Shown piece after piece: positions 44,001 to 55,500 of a DNA stretch of 64,000 nucleotides. The translations under genes were made by a program, and so were the position numbers. Numbering within the stretch: the first letter of the stretch is position 1; each line of letters starts with the position of its first letter. The notes under the pieces were generated by a model. That model saw only the letters and a program-made list of their open reading frames with translations. It was not told the origin of the DNA and searched no databases. Source of the stretch: Mycteria americana (taxonomy: Eukaryota; Chordata; Aves; Ciconiiformes; Ciconiidae); the NCBI RefSeq assembly GCF_035582795.1, contig NC_134368.1:124001-188000 (forward strand), in the 5' to 3' direction.

Positions 44001-47000
44001 CAGGCAGCCGGCGAGGGGTGGGCGCCCTGCAGGCACAGCGCGTCTCTCCCTGGGGGACAGTGCAAGGAGCACGGACAGCGACTGCAGCGGCAGGCAGGAT
44101 GGCCATCGACACCTCCGCCGCCGGCTGGCCATGCCGGTTGTGTCTCAGGGCTCCTCTCTCCTTGCAGGCTCTTCACGGAGCGGCAGCAGCTCAACTACCG
44201 CCTGCACTCTGTGTCCTGCACGGGGACGGAGGTGCACCTCTCCATGTGCACCTTTGAGTTCTACCAGAGCAACGCCTCAGCCGCCTGCGGGGCCGGCATG
44301 CCTGCCGTCGTCAGCTGCGTGCCTGGGCCCCTCTTCGCCACAGGCAATGCCCACAAGAAGAAGCAGCGCCAACAGCAGCAGGGCCAGGTGAGCTCCACAG
44401 GGAGGGGGCCGAGTCCTGCGGTGGCCCACAGCTGGCCGCTGCAGGGCTCTGTCCCCTGGGATGCACCTGAGAGCGAGTGTGCGGGTCCCTGGGTGACCAA
44501 CTCATGGAGCAGGAGGTGGGGACGGTGTTCTGTCCCTGCACATCCCAGGAGTCACGGCCAGCAACCTCTGTGCTGCACCGTGTTGCACCACACCATGCCA
44601 TGCCACACTCTGCTGCACTGTGGTGCACCATGCCATTCAGCACCGTGCCATACCGTGCTGTCCCATACCATGCCCTGACCCCACTCCCCTGCAGCCGCGG
44701 ATCCGGCTGAAGGGTGGCGCGAAGGTCGGCGAGGGCCGCGTCGAGGTGCTCAAGAGCAGCGAGTGGGGCACGATATGTGACGACCGCTGGAACCTGCTGT
44801 CAGCCAGTGTGGTGTGCCGCGAGCTAGGCTTCGGCAGTGCCAAGGAGGCCCTCACCGGGGCACGCATGGGTCAAGGTGAGGGTGCTGGGGTGGAGGGGCT
44901 AGGCATCGCCCTCCTGGGCCTGCAGATGAGGCACTTGTCTGGGCGCAAGGCTCTGCTGGGCTGGGGGGAGCCACGGCCGGGCTTGTCCGGTGGGCGCCTG
45001 TCTGCCGGTTGCACACGGTGCAGGGCTTGCCCTGAGCATCCCCAGAGGACCGCGGCCACTTGGCCGTGCTGCCCTGGGCAGCAGCCGTGGGGGCCAGGAG
45101 TGCACTGGGCTCCCTCGGTGCACACCAAGGAGCGAGGGCAGCCATGAGGACAGGATGGCCGTGGCCGTCCCTGTGTCACTGGGCCCTGAGCCCCGCTGTC
45201 CCCCTGGCAGGTATGGGGCCCATCCACATGAACGAGGTGCAGTGCCTTGGTACCGAGAAGTCCCTTTGGAGCTGCCCCTTCAAGAACATCACGCAGGAAG
45301 ACTGCAAGCACACGGAGGACGCGGCCGTCCGCTGCAACATCCCCTACATGGGCTACGAGAACCTGGTGCGCACCATGGGGGGCTGCCAGCATCTGCGGGG
45401 CCACGGTGCCTGGTGGCTCCCAGCATCGGGGCCCCCGGATGCGGGGGAGGGGGAGGGGGAGGGCCCCAGTGGGGGAGGGCCCACAGGACCTGCTGTAGGA
45501 TGGCCCATCACCTCTCCTCCTCTGCACCCCATTGCACCCCACACATTTCTCCCTGGTCTGAGGCAAGGGCTGCCCTGGGGGGCTTGGGGATTTTGTGGGT
45601 GGGAGTCCCAAGCTGCCCCTGTGAGGAGAGGGGTGGAAGGGAGGCCATGGGGGACTCTGGGCGCCCTGTGGTGCCCCGCTGTGTGGGTTGGTGTGGGGCA
45701 GCTGCTCCCTGCTGCTCTCCCTGCTGCCAGCCCATGCCAGCTCCCAAGCAGAAGCACCAGAAAAAATATTGCTGTGGGCCAACCAAGAGATATTTTTTTT
45801 TACTGATGATGAAATGAGCAAATGGAGCTGCGCGTTCCTGTTTGCCCTGGCCTGTCATTTCATCCACTTTGGGCTTTTTAATCATTTTTAACTCTGTCAT
45901 ACCTGTCATTTCTGAAATGAGAATGCCATTTCAAAATGAATCATTTGCTTGTTTTGGTGAGACAGTTCCCAAACTCACAAGCAATTTCTTGGCCCCAAAC
46001 CCACCATTTTTGGTGAGTTCCCTGCTGACCAAAGCTGTGCCTGGCTCCGCTCAGCTCCTGGCCGCCACCTCCCCGTGTGCCCCGAAGCCCCCGGCCCAGG
46101 GCCCATCCGGGTGCCGCAGCACAGCCCTGGCTGTGCCGGGAACGGGGCTGCTGCAGCCGCTGTGGGATGGGGGCTGGGCAGGACCATCCTGTGGGACGCA
46201 GCCCCAGCAGCAGGAGCATCACTTGTGATGATGATGGTGCTGCCACTGCCTCTCTCCGCAGATTCGGCTGAGCGGGGGCCGGAGCCGCTTCGAGGGGCGG
46301 GTCGAGGTGGCGGTGGGGGCTGGTGACGGGGACCAGCACCACTGGGGTCTGGTCTGCGGCGAAGGCTGGGGTACGCTGGAGGCGATGGTGGCCTGTCGCC
46401 AGCTGGGTCTGGGATTCGCTAACCACGGCTTACAAGTAGGTGCCAGCGCCAGCTTGGCCAGAGCAGCGAGCCTCCACCACCACTGCTCCAGGGGGACGGG
46501 GACAGGGACAGGACGGGATGGGGTGGGAGGTGGCATGGCACGGGGTGCCTGCTCACGGCCCCAGGGCTTCCCCGCAGATCCGCCTAGCCAGCGGGAGGAC
46601 GGTGTTTGAGGGCCGCGTGGAGGTGAAGCGAGGCAGTAAGTGGGGCACAGTGTGCAGCGATGGCTGGACCACCAAGGAGGCGATGGTGGCCTGTCGCCAG
46701 CTCGGCCTTGGCTACTCCCTGCATGCAGTGACGGTAGGTGCCGGCAGGGAGGCCCCTGGTGACACCCCGGCAAGCACAGGCACCGGCGCTTCCCTGACGG
46801 CTGTGGGGGTATATGGGGGCAAAGGGATGTGGCAGCTCTGTGTGGTGGGATGGGACCCTTGTGGGCAGCCTGGGTACATGGGCAGGGCTGTGCCATGGCT
46901 GGGTGGTGGCTGCAGCCTGGGCATGCACGAGCCAGCTTACCCACAGCAGCCAGCCCTGCCACCCAGGCTGTCTCGCCCCCTCCCCAGGAGACATGGTACT

Positions 47001-49741
47001 GGGACACCAGCAATGTGACAGAGATGGTGCTGAGTGGGGTGAAGTGCGCCGGCCATGAGATGTCCCTGAGCCACTGCCAGCACCACGGCACCAGCCTGAA
47101 CTGCAGGAACACGGGCACGCGCTTTGCTGCAGGCGTCATCTGCTCCGAGAGTGAGCAGTGATGGGGTCTGCAAGTGGTGGGGTCTGCAGGTGGTGGGGTC
47201 TGCAGGTGGTGAGGTCTGTGGGCAGTGAGGTCTGTGGGCAGTGGGGGCTGTGGGCAGTGGGGGCTGTGGGCAGTGGGGCTGTGGGCAATGGGCTCTGTGG
47301 GTGATGGGGTCTGTGGGCAGTGGGGTCTGCAGGCAATGGTGCTGTGGGGCCAGGGGCTGCAGATAAAGAGGCTGTGAGCAATGGGACTGCGGGCAATGGT
47401 GTTTGCAGATGATGGGGCTGCAGGATCAGCCTGTGCCCAGCCGATGGGGAGGGCATGCGTTCCCCTGGCTGGCTCAGCCCTGCCCGCGCTGGGTGCTCGC
47501 CCTGTCCCTGCTGCCTGCCGAGCAGCGGGGCGGCCGACTGTCCCTGAGCAGCCGCCTGCTCCCCAGCTGCCTCCGACCTGCTGCTGCACGCCCCACTGGT
47601 GCAGGAGACAGCATACATCGAGGACCGGCCGCTGCACATGTTGTACTGTGCCGCCGAGGAGAACTGCCTCTCCAGCTCAGCACGCCTGGCCAACTGGCCC
47701 TACGGACACCGTCGCCTGCTCCGCTTCTCCTCCCAGATCCACAACAACGGCCGCGCCGACTTCCGCCCCAAGGCTGGCCGGCACTCCTGGGTCTGGCATG
47801 AGTGCCACCGGTGCGTGCACAGCACAGGCAGGGACAGACATGCAGGCAGGGAAACAGCCTGGGGTGGGGGGGGTCAGGTTGGGGAGAGGGTGATGGTGCT
47901 GCTGGGGTGGGCTGGGTGAGGGTGACGCCAGGTGAGGGTGGTGCTGGGTGAGGCACCGAGGCTGCGTGAGGCACCTTCTGCTGCCCAGTGTCCAGTTTTG
48001 CCTGCCTTGGCTCGGGGCTGTCCCTGGAAGAGCGGTGTTGGGGCTGGGGACCCCCGGGGGGCAGGGACGGGGCTGCAGGCTGTGCCCTGCAGCTGAGCCC
48101 CCCCGCTTGCCTGGGCCATCTGGCTGGGGACAGCCGTGTCCCCTCCCAGGGCAAGACTGAGCTCTGCCCAACCTCACAGCACTGCAGCCTCAGAGCAGGG
48201 GCTGTGGGGACTTTCCCCAACAGCGAGGGGCCGGGTGGGGGGCCTGCCACAGAGCAAGTCTCCTGTCTGCTCTGTGGGTCTCCTCTGCCCTGAGCAGCCC
48301 CTGAGCTCCCCAGTGTCCGGGCACTGGTGCAGCTGGGGTGCTGCGGGCTCCTTCTTGCAGGCACTACCACAGCATGGATATCTTCACACACTATGACATC
48401 CTGACCCCCAACGGCACCAAGGTGGCGGAGGGACACAAGGCCAGCTTCTGCCTTGAGGACACCGAGTGCGAGGAAGGTGGGTGCCGTGAGGCTTTGCAGC
48501 GCCGTCCCTGCCCATGTCCCTGCCATGGGGCTGCCCGTCCCCACCCACTGTGCACGCTGGGGCCAGGCAGGGGCAATGCGGGGGCTGTGCAGAGGGCTGT
48601 AGCAAGGCCAAGCCACGCTCTTTTTCTGCCCGCAGACGTGGCCAAGCGGTATGAATGTGCCAACTTTGGGGAGCAGGGCATCACTGTGGGCTGCTGGGAC
48701 CTGTACCGGCACGACATTGACTGCCAGTGGATCGACATCACTGATGTCAAGCCAGGCAACTACATTCTGCAGGTGCTGCAGCTGAGCCGCCCCAAGCCCC
48801 TCTTGCAACTCTCCCACATGCACCCCCACCCTCTGCCCCTGCACACCCAGCGCTCCACGCGCCCCAGCCACCCGGCCCTCTCTTCCCTGCTCTCTGAGCA
48901 GGTTGGAGCACAGTGGGGCTGGCGGGGTGTGTGCTGGTGTGGGACAGTGCCTGTCCTCGTGCCCAGAGATGTGCAGGGCTCGTGTGGGAGCTGCTCAGGC
49001 ACACGTCAGCCCAGGTTTTCCTGCTCTGAGCCACACTCCTCATGGGCACGTGGTGCACAGTGACAGGGCCACCCTGCCACAGCAGCAGCCACCGGCTACT
49101 TGGAGCCCTCAGCACATCCCGCTGCAGCTGGGGAGACAAGTCCTGCCGGGGCTGGGGTGCTGCGGGCCATACCGCAGGCAGCAGCTCTGCCGAGGCCGGG
49201 AGGGCCAAACTGACACGGTGTGGGGCTGCAGCACTGCTGGGTTTGGGGCAGGGGGCTGCGACCCTCACTGTCAGTGCCCCACAGGTCGTGATCAACCCCA
49301 ACTTTGAGGTGGCAGAGAGCGACTTCACCAACAATGCCATGAAATGCAACTGCAAGTACGACGGGCACCGCATCTGGGTGCACAGCTGCCACATCGGTAA
49401 CAGCCCTGGGATGCGGCACGAGGGGGCAAGGGCACATCGGGGCAGGGGGTGTCCTGGCAGGGGTGGCCCAGGAGGAAGGCAGTGAGGGGGCTGCAGTAAA
49501 CAGTGGGGCTGGGGGCAGGCTGGGGGGCTTGTGGTGGGATGGCTGGGCTGGTGGGGGGAGGCAAGGGCTGGGGTCCAGGGGGCAGCTGCAGTGGGAACAG
49601 AGGCGCTGAGGGGGGACAGGCGACGTGCAGCGCCGGAGCCTACAGCTCTTGCCCTCTGCCCACCCAGGCGATGCGCTCAGCGAGGAGGCCAACAAGCGGT
49701 TTGAGCAGTACCCAGGTCAGCTCAACAACCAGATCTCGTAG
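38010..49741 (+). CDS. LOXL3: Lysyl oxidase-like 3, complete, 13 coding exons
   Basis: Secreted copper amine oxidase that oxidises peptidyl lysine in collagen and elastin. Coding exons: 38010-38319, 39012-39175, 40389-40600, 44168-44387, 44695-44875, 45211-45365, 46262-46435, 46988-47150, 47567-47810, 48361-48476, 48636-48772, 49285-49396, 49668-49741; 753 residues, the length of human LOXL3. The start is in a perfect GCCGCCATGG context and gives a signal peptide (residues 1 to about 26). SRCR domains lie at about 43-144, 167-280, 305-405 and 415-525, then the catalytic domain at about 530-731. Copper ligands are His607, His609 and His611 (WHECHRHYHS); the LTQ cofactor residues are Lys634 and Tyr670, with the spacing of 36 seen in LOXL2. 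An NIT glycosylation site is at 388. An alternative exon for the first half of SRCR4 lies at 46578-46733. The donor after exon 45211-45365 (CTG then GTGCGC) is weak. The gene ends tail to tail with HTRA2. Confidence 0.97.
38488..38540. repeat. TG-rich microsatellite in a LOXL3 intron
   Basis: GTGTGTGTGCATGTGTG-type dinucleotide repeat lies within the first coding intron of LOXL3. Confidence 0.85.
41140..41193 (+). other. Possible 54-nt basic cassette exon, LOXL3 intron 4
   Basis: Flanked by GTTGCTCCTGCAG and a GTAAGG donor, this 54-nt piece is open in the phase fixed by its neighbours (2 and 2) and would insert 18 residues rich in Arg and Lys ([18 protein letters not shown]) after FYK in SRCR2. 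No homologue is known to me. Confidence 0.3.
42465..43010 (-). mobile_element. CR1 LINE 3' fragment, antisense in LOXL3 intron 4
   Basis: GGTCACAGGCTAATCCAGGC, the CCAACCCCCTGCATGGAGCA block and later TTTCTTGTACTGCGGACCC and GATGTGGTTTCATGAGTG are the reversed 3' part of CR1. The far boundary is approximate. Confidence 0.85.
43850..43909 (+). other. Candidate 60-nt basic cassette exon, LOXL3 intron 4
   Basis: A strong acceptor (TTGTTTTCTGTTTTCCAG) and a GTAAAT donor bracket 60 nt that are open in phase 2, matching the flanking exons 40389-40600 and 44168-44387. Inclusion would add 20 residues within SRCR2 reading [20 protein letters not shown] after FYK. Human LOXL3 as I remember it has no such insert, and the gene reads correctly without it. 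Confidence 0.45.
44571..44690. repeat. Degenerate CACCATGCCA-type low-complexity tract
   Basis: Units resembling GCACCATGCCAT and CCATACCATG recur through LOXL3 intron 5 up to the acceptor of the next exon at 44695. Confidence 0.6.
45760..46010. other. AT-rich palindrome-bearing block in LOXL3 intron 7
   Basis: In otherwise GC-rich sequence this block includes an inverted pair (AAAAAATATT near 45763 and ATATTTTTTT near 45791) and a perfect interrupted palindrome TCATTTCTGAAATGA at 45906-45920. It lies shortly before the tandem SRCR4 exons. Function unknown. Confidence 0.5.
46578..46733 (+). CDS. LOXL3: LOXL3 alternative SRCR4 exon (exon 8b), tandem duplicate of 46262-46435
   Basis: This 156-nt exon-like unit encodes 52 residues ([20 protein letters not shown] through [11 protein letters not shown]). 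It is flanked by CCCCGCAG and a GTAGGT donor and is phase 0 at both ends. It is clearly homologous to exon 46262-46435, which encodes [16 protein letters not shown] through [19 protein letters not shown], is also phase 0-0 and also ends at GTAGGT. Only 142 bp separate them. Either can join exon 46988-47150 ([10 protein letters not shown]) to complete SRCR4. Using both would give a nonsensical half-domain repeat, so mutually exclusive use is likely. The 46262 version matches human LOXL3 better, especially its charged insert before HWGLVCG. The 8b isoform would have 747 residues. Confidence 0.8.
47157..47420. repeat. 16-18 bp minisatellite in a LOXL3 intron
   Basis: Units of the type GTGGGGTCTGCAGGTG and GTGAGGTCTGTGGGCA repeat for about 260 bp, starting directly after the donor of exon 46988-47150. 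Confidence 0.9.
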
Positions 49742-50318
49742 GGCCCCAGCCCCTGGGGAGATGGGCATCTCCCTCCCTCACCCCGCACAGGTGGGAGGAA
49801 GCTGCTTGGGGGGCCAGCGGGGAGTCCTCATGCCTGGCACCGCCACCACCATGCCCTGCTGGGGACTGCCCAGGACTCTCACTGTCACCAGCTGCCCTCC
49901 CCCACCTCGGAGAGCTGGTGCTGGAGGCACTGCACACCCGCACCTCCCAGCCGGGGGCCACCAGCCCAACCACTGGCCAGAAGACTCTGTGCCCACATCC
50001 CCTGGGCTGCAGCACATGGGTACGGCCCAGGAGGTCCTCTGCTCCCAGTCCCTGCCGTCCCAGCTGCACCCCACCTCCTGCTCCCCCATCCTGCCCTGGT
50101 TCCTCTCACTCCCACAGCCCTCCCTGGGGCTCTGCCCTCAGCCAGCCCCAGGACCCACCGCCCACACAGGGACTCGCACCCCTGCGCAGCACCGGCTGAG
50201 CCCCAGGGAGCCCCTTGTCCCCTGGGGACAGTGTGGATGCCCCTGCCCTGGCAGCACTGCCTCCAGCTGCCCAGCAGCAGCTCCCACACCCATCTCTTCG
50301 TTGTAATTTTATTTTCTC

Positions 50319-50324
50319 TATAAA
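50319..50324 (+). terminator. LOXL3: Probable LOXL3 polyadenylation signal (TATAAA variant)
   Basis: No AATAAA follows the stop at 49741 closely. TATAAA within TTTTCTCTATAAAGTTGTCA is the best variant signal, giving a 3' UTR of about 600 nt. Confidence 0.5.
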
Positions 50325-50344
50325 GTTGTCAGTTCTATTTCCCC

Positions 50345-52350
50345 AATGGCTGCTGGCTCTTCTCTGGGGTGGGACGAGGAGCCTGGCAGGACTGGGAGGC
50401 ACAGCGTGGCTCACGCTGCAGGGCTGGCTGGCATACTCTGGCACAGAGCGTGGGAGCTGTCCCCCCTCCTGTCCCCTGCACCCACCTCCAATAGCCAGGT
50501 GGAGCAAGGAAGCTCCCCCCTGCCCCTGCAGCCCTGGCTGGGCAAGGACCATGCCCACACCAGTACCCCGGCAGCTGCCTGCACCACCCTCAGCCACTGC
50601 TGGGCTAGAGAGAGATGGCACCGGTCCTTCTGGGAGAAGCCCATGCAGGCGAGAGGAAGGGGCCAGCAGGAGCTCAAGCGTAGCTGCTCTGGCCTGAAGC
50701 AGCCCCACAGCACTGTGCTGGGGGGCCACCCTGGCGCAGCAGGGAGATGGTGGAGTGCTGGTTCCCCCACACCAGATGCAATGCAAATGTTATTGAGCAG
50801 AAATCCCACCATGGGGCTGTGACCCACGAGGACTGCAGTCTCGCAGCAGAGATGGGCTGCCTCGACTGGCATGGAGGGAGCAGAGCCCAGCACAGCCAGG
50901 AGCTGAGACACTTGGGGCAGAGAACGAGGACGTGACACGAGGGCAAAGGGAGGGACACCCCAGCTCCTGCAGCTCTCGCACCCCAGCCAGACACTCTGGT
51001 CCCATCTGCAGCGCAGAGAGGCAGCTTCAGCCACCTCCACATTGCTGGGGGACAGACCGCTCCTCCCTGCGCCTGGGGAAGAGGAGGAGAGAGGCAGCCA
51101 GCGGCTGGGCTGGGGCAGGCCCTGGCTCGAGGCAGTGGAAAGCACTGCGGTCAGCGCTGCCTGAGCAGCTATGCGAGAAACGCCGCCCGGCGTCTCAGCT
51201 ATTTCCCCTGCGAGCAGCCGGCTGGGGCTTGCTGGGGGAGCAAATTCTTCTGGCAAGGCCAGGGCCGCCTGAAAGGAGGCCTGTTCTCCGGGGCAGGAGG
51301 AGCACACGGGGGGAGCAGCGGCTTGGAGCCACCCTTCGCCACAGCACCCCCAAGGAACTGTGCTTCTTTCATCTCCTAAAAATAACAGGCAGGGGCGAGG
51401 GCTCGGGAGCCCCGTCACGGGCAGGGCCTGGCTCGACACACGCATTCCTCTCGCCAGAGCAGGGCCGGACACAGCCCGAGCAGGGCCGGACACGGCCCCT
51501 CAAGGCAGCCCTCCCCCCAGAGCTGCCTGCCGCCCGCAGCCTCTGGCAGGGGCCAGAGCAGAGCAGGGGCTCTTCCAGGAAGGCGAGGAACAGCGGGAGC
51601 TGCTCCTTCCCAGAAGGGCCGGCCAGGCGCTCGGCTGCCAGCTGCAGAGCACAGGGAGGGCCCGGCCGGTCCCCAGGGGCCAGGCTGCGTGCGTGGGAGA
51701 GCAGTGCTCCAGCACAGACAGACAGCGGGCTGGGGGAGGGACAGGCAGCACCGACAAGGCACGCATAGCCCCAGCCCCGGCACAGGCTCCCACCTTTGGC
51801 CCTCCTGAACATCAGGGCCAGCGACATGCTGCCCCAGCCCATCTCAAAGTCCGGCATCGACACCCGTTTCACCATGACCTGGAAAGCTGCTTCATGGGTG
51901 CAGATGTGGATGCAAACCTTAGAGCGTTTGCAGTGCTCCCAGTGGAAGCAATGCGACGAGACAGACATCCGCCACATCCCTCTGGCCTCGTGGGCACAGC
52001 CACAGCGGCAAGCGCTACCAAGGACCAGCTCAGCCAGCACACGAGGCAGAGCCACCCCGGAGCAGCTCCAGGGTCGCGCTCACTTTCAGAGGAGGTGGCC
52101 TCACAAGCCACGGCTTGACGGGTGCCCACGTGTTACAGATGGAGGCGTCAGATCCCAGCCTGTGCGGGTGCCGAGTGGGTGGCAAGACACCTCGACCCTA
52201 ACAGCGAGGAGATCCCTGGAGGCACAGCTGGTGTGCTCTTCCCCAGCTGGAAGGACTCCTGTGGGGACTGACAAGAGGGGTAGGGTGCCACACAGCCCAG
52301 CCTCCTCTAGGCAACTGCCACTGCCTTGGGAAGGAGGCCACACAGCGCTG
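50345..52350. other. Gap between the convergent 3' ends of LOXL3 and HTRA2
   Basis: No known gene was recognised in these 2 kb. The only item of note is a minus-strand open stretch, roughly 51796-52055, rich in Cys and His (see findings). Confidence 0.5.
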
Positions 52351-52370
52351 GGGGGTCCCTAGAAAAGTGC

Positions 52371-52376
52371 TTTATT
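52371..52376 (-). terminator. HTRA2: Polyadenylation signal AATAAA of HTRA2
   Basis: The plus strand reads TTTATT here, so the minus strand has AATAAA 193 bp after the HTRA2 stop codon. Confidence 0.85.
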
Positions 52377-52568
52377 TGAGTACAGAGGGGAATGGTTGCA
52401 CCATGAGTCCACCCAAGCACCAGGCCGGGCCCCTCTGCCTGGCCCCTTCCAGTCCCTCGCAAGCTCTCAGTCTCTCCCTGACCGGCACAGACATGGCTCG
52501 GTCCTGTGTCCTCGGCTCTCGGCCAGCACCACCAGCCAGCGCCCGCAGTGGCCCGCACGACAGCACCG

Positions 52569-55500
52569 CTACTCCGTGACCTCAGGGACCACGCTCACCA
52601 GCAAAGTGTCGTAGCCACGCCGCACCAGCAAGGCCAGGCTCTGCTGCGTCCGTACTGCCTCGTACACATCCTCTGCACGGCGCGATGCCTGCCCGTTGAT
52701 CTCCAGCACGACGTCACCTGCCTTCATCCCTGCCCTGTGGGGACAATGATGACAGGAACACACAGCGGGCAAAGCAGACACTCAGCTTCGTCTTCCCAGA
52801 AGCAAGGGGAGCCAGGCACTACAGGAGGCTTGGGCTGCTGCACCAGGCATTCCTCCAGCCACACAGGTACCTTGGCCAACAGGACACCAAGCCTGGACAA
52901 GCGTCACCAGTTGTTTTCTGCTGCAGACTGATGGCTGCAGGGCCCAAGCCCTGCTGCTCTGGAGCAGAACACTCAGAGCTAAATACATCCCTTCCTGCGT
53001 AGCTGCTCTCCCATGCCACCCCCCAAGGCAGAGGGCAGCACTTACTGATGGGCCGGGGAGCCAATGATCACCTTGTGGATTAGCACTCCGTAGGAGACAT
53101 CGGGGAAGCTGGGGTCACGCAGCTTCAGCTCAGCCAGGATGCTGCAGAGTGAAAGTCAGCATCATGGTAAGGAGCTGGGAGGCAGAGCAGGGCTCCCACC
53201 CCACCACAGCTGCACAAGCTTGGAGACCATGACACAGCACCTCTCCTCCTGCATCCCTGCATGCTACTAAGCACAAGCGACCAGCTGCAAACCCCAGGGG
53301 CACCCAAACACCACCATCTTCCTGTCAAAAACTAGAGGACAAAAGTCCTAACTGTTCCAGGGAGAGCTAGAAACTACCAGAGCAGCTGCCAGCTGGATCA
53401 CAGCTGCTGGTGATGCACTTCCCCTGTCTGAGCAGCCCCACGTCAGGCCGCCCTTCCTGGTATCAGATCTACCCCTTCCCTGCTGCAGTTTCACTTCTCT
53501 GCCTTCGGCAGGTAGGACACAGAACAAAAGCCATGCCCCCTCTTTTTGCCAGATGTGCCAAGCAGAGGTATACCTACATCTCTCCTCTGGAGTCATTCCT
53601 CCCATCTTCCCACAGATTAGGTTTTCTAAACCTAGGTTAGATTCTGCACCTCTCACTGCTCCTCTTTGGACTCTCTCCAACTGCTCCTCACCCCTCCTGA
53701 AAGCATCCAGAACTGGACACAGCGCTCCAGCTGGATCTCACCAGAGTGGAGGGACCATGCATCATGTAAACAGCATTCTTCCCTCAAACACTGCACATCA
53801 GCTCTGATCTGCTGCAGCCCCAGAAATTCTCAAGGTCTCTCTGCCCAGCTCCTTGTTCCTTATCAGGTACCTGTTCAGTCAGTTATGGCTTCTCACTTCG
53901 CACTGGTTCTGCTGAACTCTACTGTACTTTTTCACAGACCTTTGCAAGTTGCCACCCCTTCTTGATTTCACAGGATCACAGCATGGTTGAGGTTGGAAGG
54001 GGTCTCTTGAGATCATCTAGCCCAACCCCCCTGCTCAAGCAGGCTCAGTCAGAGCAGGTTGTCCAGGACTGTGTCTGGTCGGGTTTTGAGTATCTCCAAG
54101 GTTGGAGACTCTCCAACCTCTCCAGACAACCTATGCCAGGCTTTGACCATCCTCCTCACAATAAAAAAGTGATTTCTTGTGTTCAGATGGAATCTCACAT
54201 GTTTCAGTTTGGGCCCATTGCCTCTTGTCCTGTCACTGGGCACTACTGATAGAACTACCAATTTGATGTGGTCTGCACATTTACTAAGTCAAGTCTGCTT
54301 CTTCATCTCAGTCACTAAAGCTGAACAATACATGCCCTTAAGCAGGTGTCTCTGTTAGCATAGTAAATGCGTGATTTTAGGCTACATAGCACTAAGAATG
54401 GCTGCACCCAGTTGTGGTGGGTTGTTGACCCTGGCTGGCAGGTAAGTCCCCACCTAGTTGCTTGGTCACTCCCCCAGCAGGATGGGGGAAAGAATTTGAA
54501 GGGCAAAAGCAAGAAAACCTCGGGGTCTAGATAAAGGTAGTTTAACAGGCGAAGAAAGAAAGAAAAGAAAGGAAAAAAAAAAAAAAGACGCAAGCAATGC
54601 AAAGGCACTCACTGACCACCTCCCACCAGCAGACGGATGCCCAGCCAATCCCCGAGCAATGGCTGCCTTGGAAAAACTCCCCCCAGTTTTATTGCTGAGC
54701 ACGACGTCATACAGCACGGTCAGTTCAGGTCAGCAGTCCCAGCTGTGTCCCCTCCCAGCCTCCTCCCTGGGGGTGCCAAGTGAGAAACAGGGCAGGTCTT
54801 GACACTGCGTAAGCACCGGTCAGCAACAGCTAAAACATCTGTGTGTTACCAACAGTTTTGGTCACAGATCTAACACACAGCACACCATGGGCTGCTATGA
54901 AGAAAAGGACTCCATCCCAGCCAGCCGCAGTCCACAGGTCAGTCGGATGAGGGGTCCATCTTCCCCACCACCCTATCACCTACAACACCAGCTGCAGATG
55001 AGATAGTTCCCCAGATGCCTATGGCCTCCAGCTGCCTGGTTCAAGAAGCTCCTGAGCTGTAATGCTGCATCTTTGCATTTGAAAGCCAGTAATGTTTGTC
55101 TTCTGTAAAGTTTTCTAGTTGCTCTTTTGAACCCTACAACACCAGCAAGTTCTATCACACATTGCGTGAAGAACCAACCCATGTTTTGGACGTCCCTCTA
55201 GTAACACCCCTGACCAGCAACACACCCCAGCAGCAGTTTCATGTAGAACCTGTCCCCAGTAATCAGTGTCTCTTTCCTTTGCTGTTTTCAAAGTCCTTTG
55301 CTCAGTCCCTACTTACTCCATGCTGTAAGATGACTGCAGATTTTCCAGGACCAGCTGCCAGACTGGTCACTGGCTGTGCTGAAGCTGGACCCGCTTCCCA
55401 GGAGCCATGTCCTAAGCATTTCATGCTTCTTCCCTGATAGACTTCGTCCTGTATGCCTATCCAGTGAAACAGGAGGAGGTGGGGCTCCCACATCCCACAG

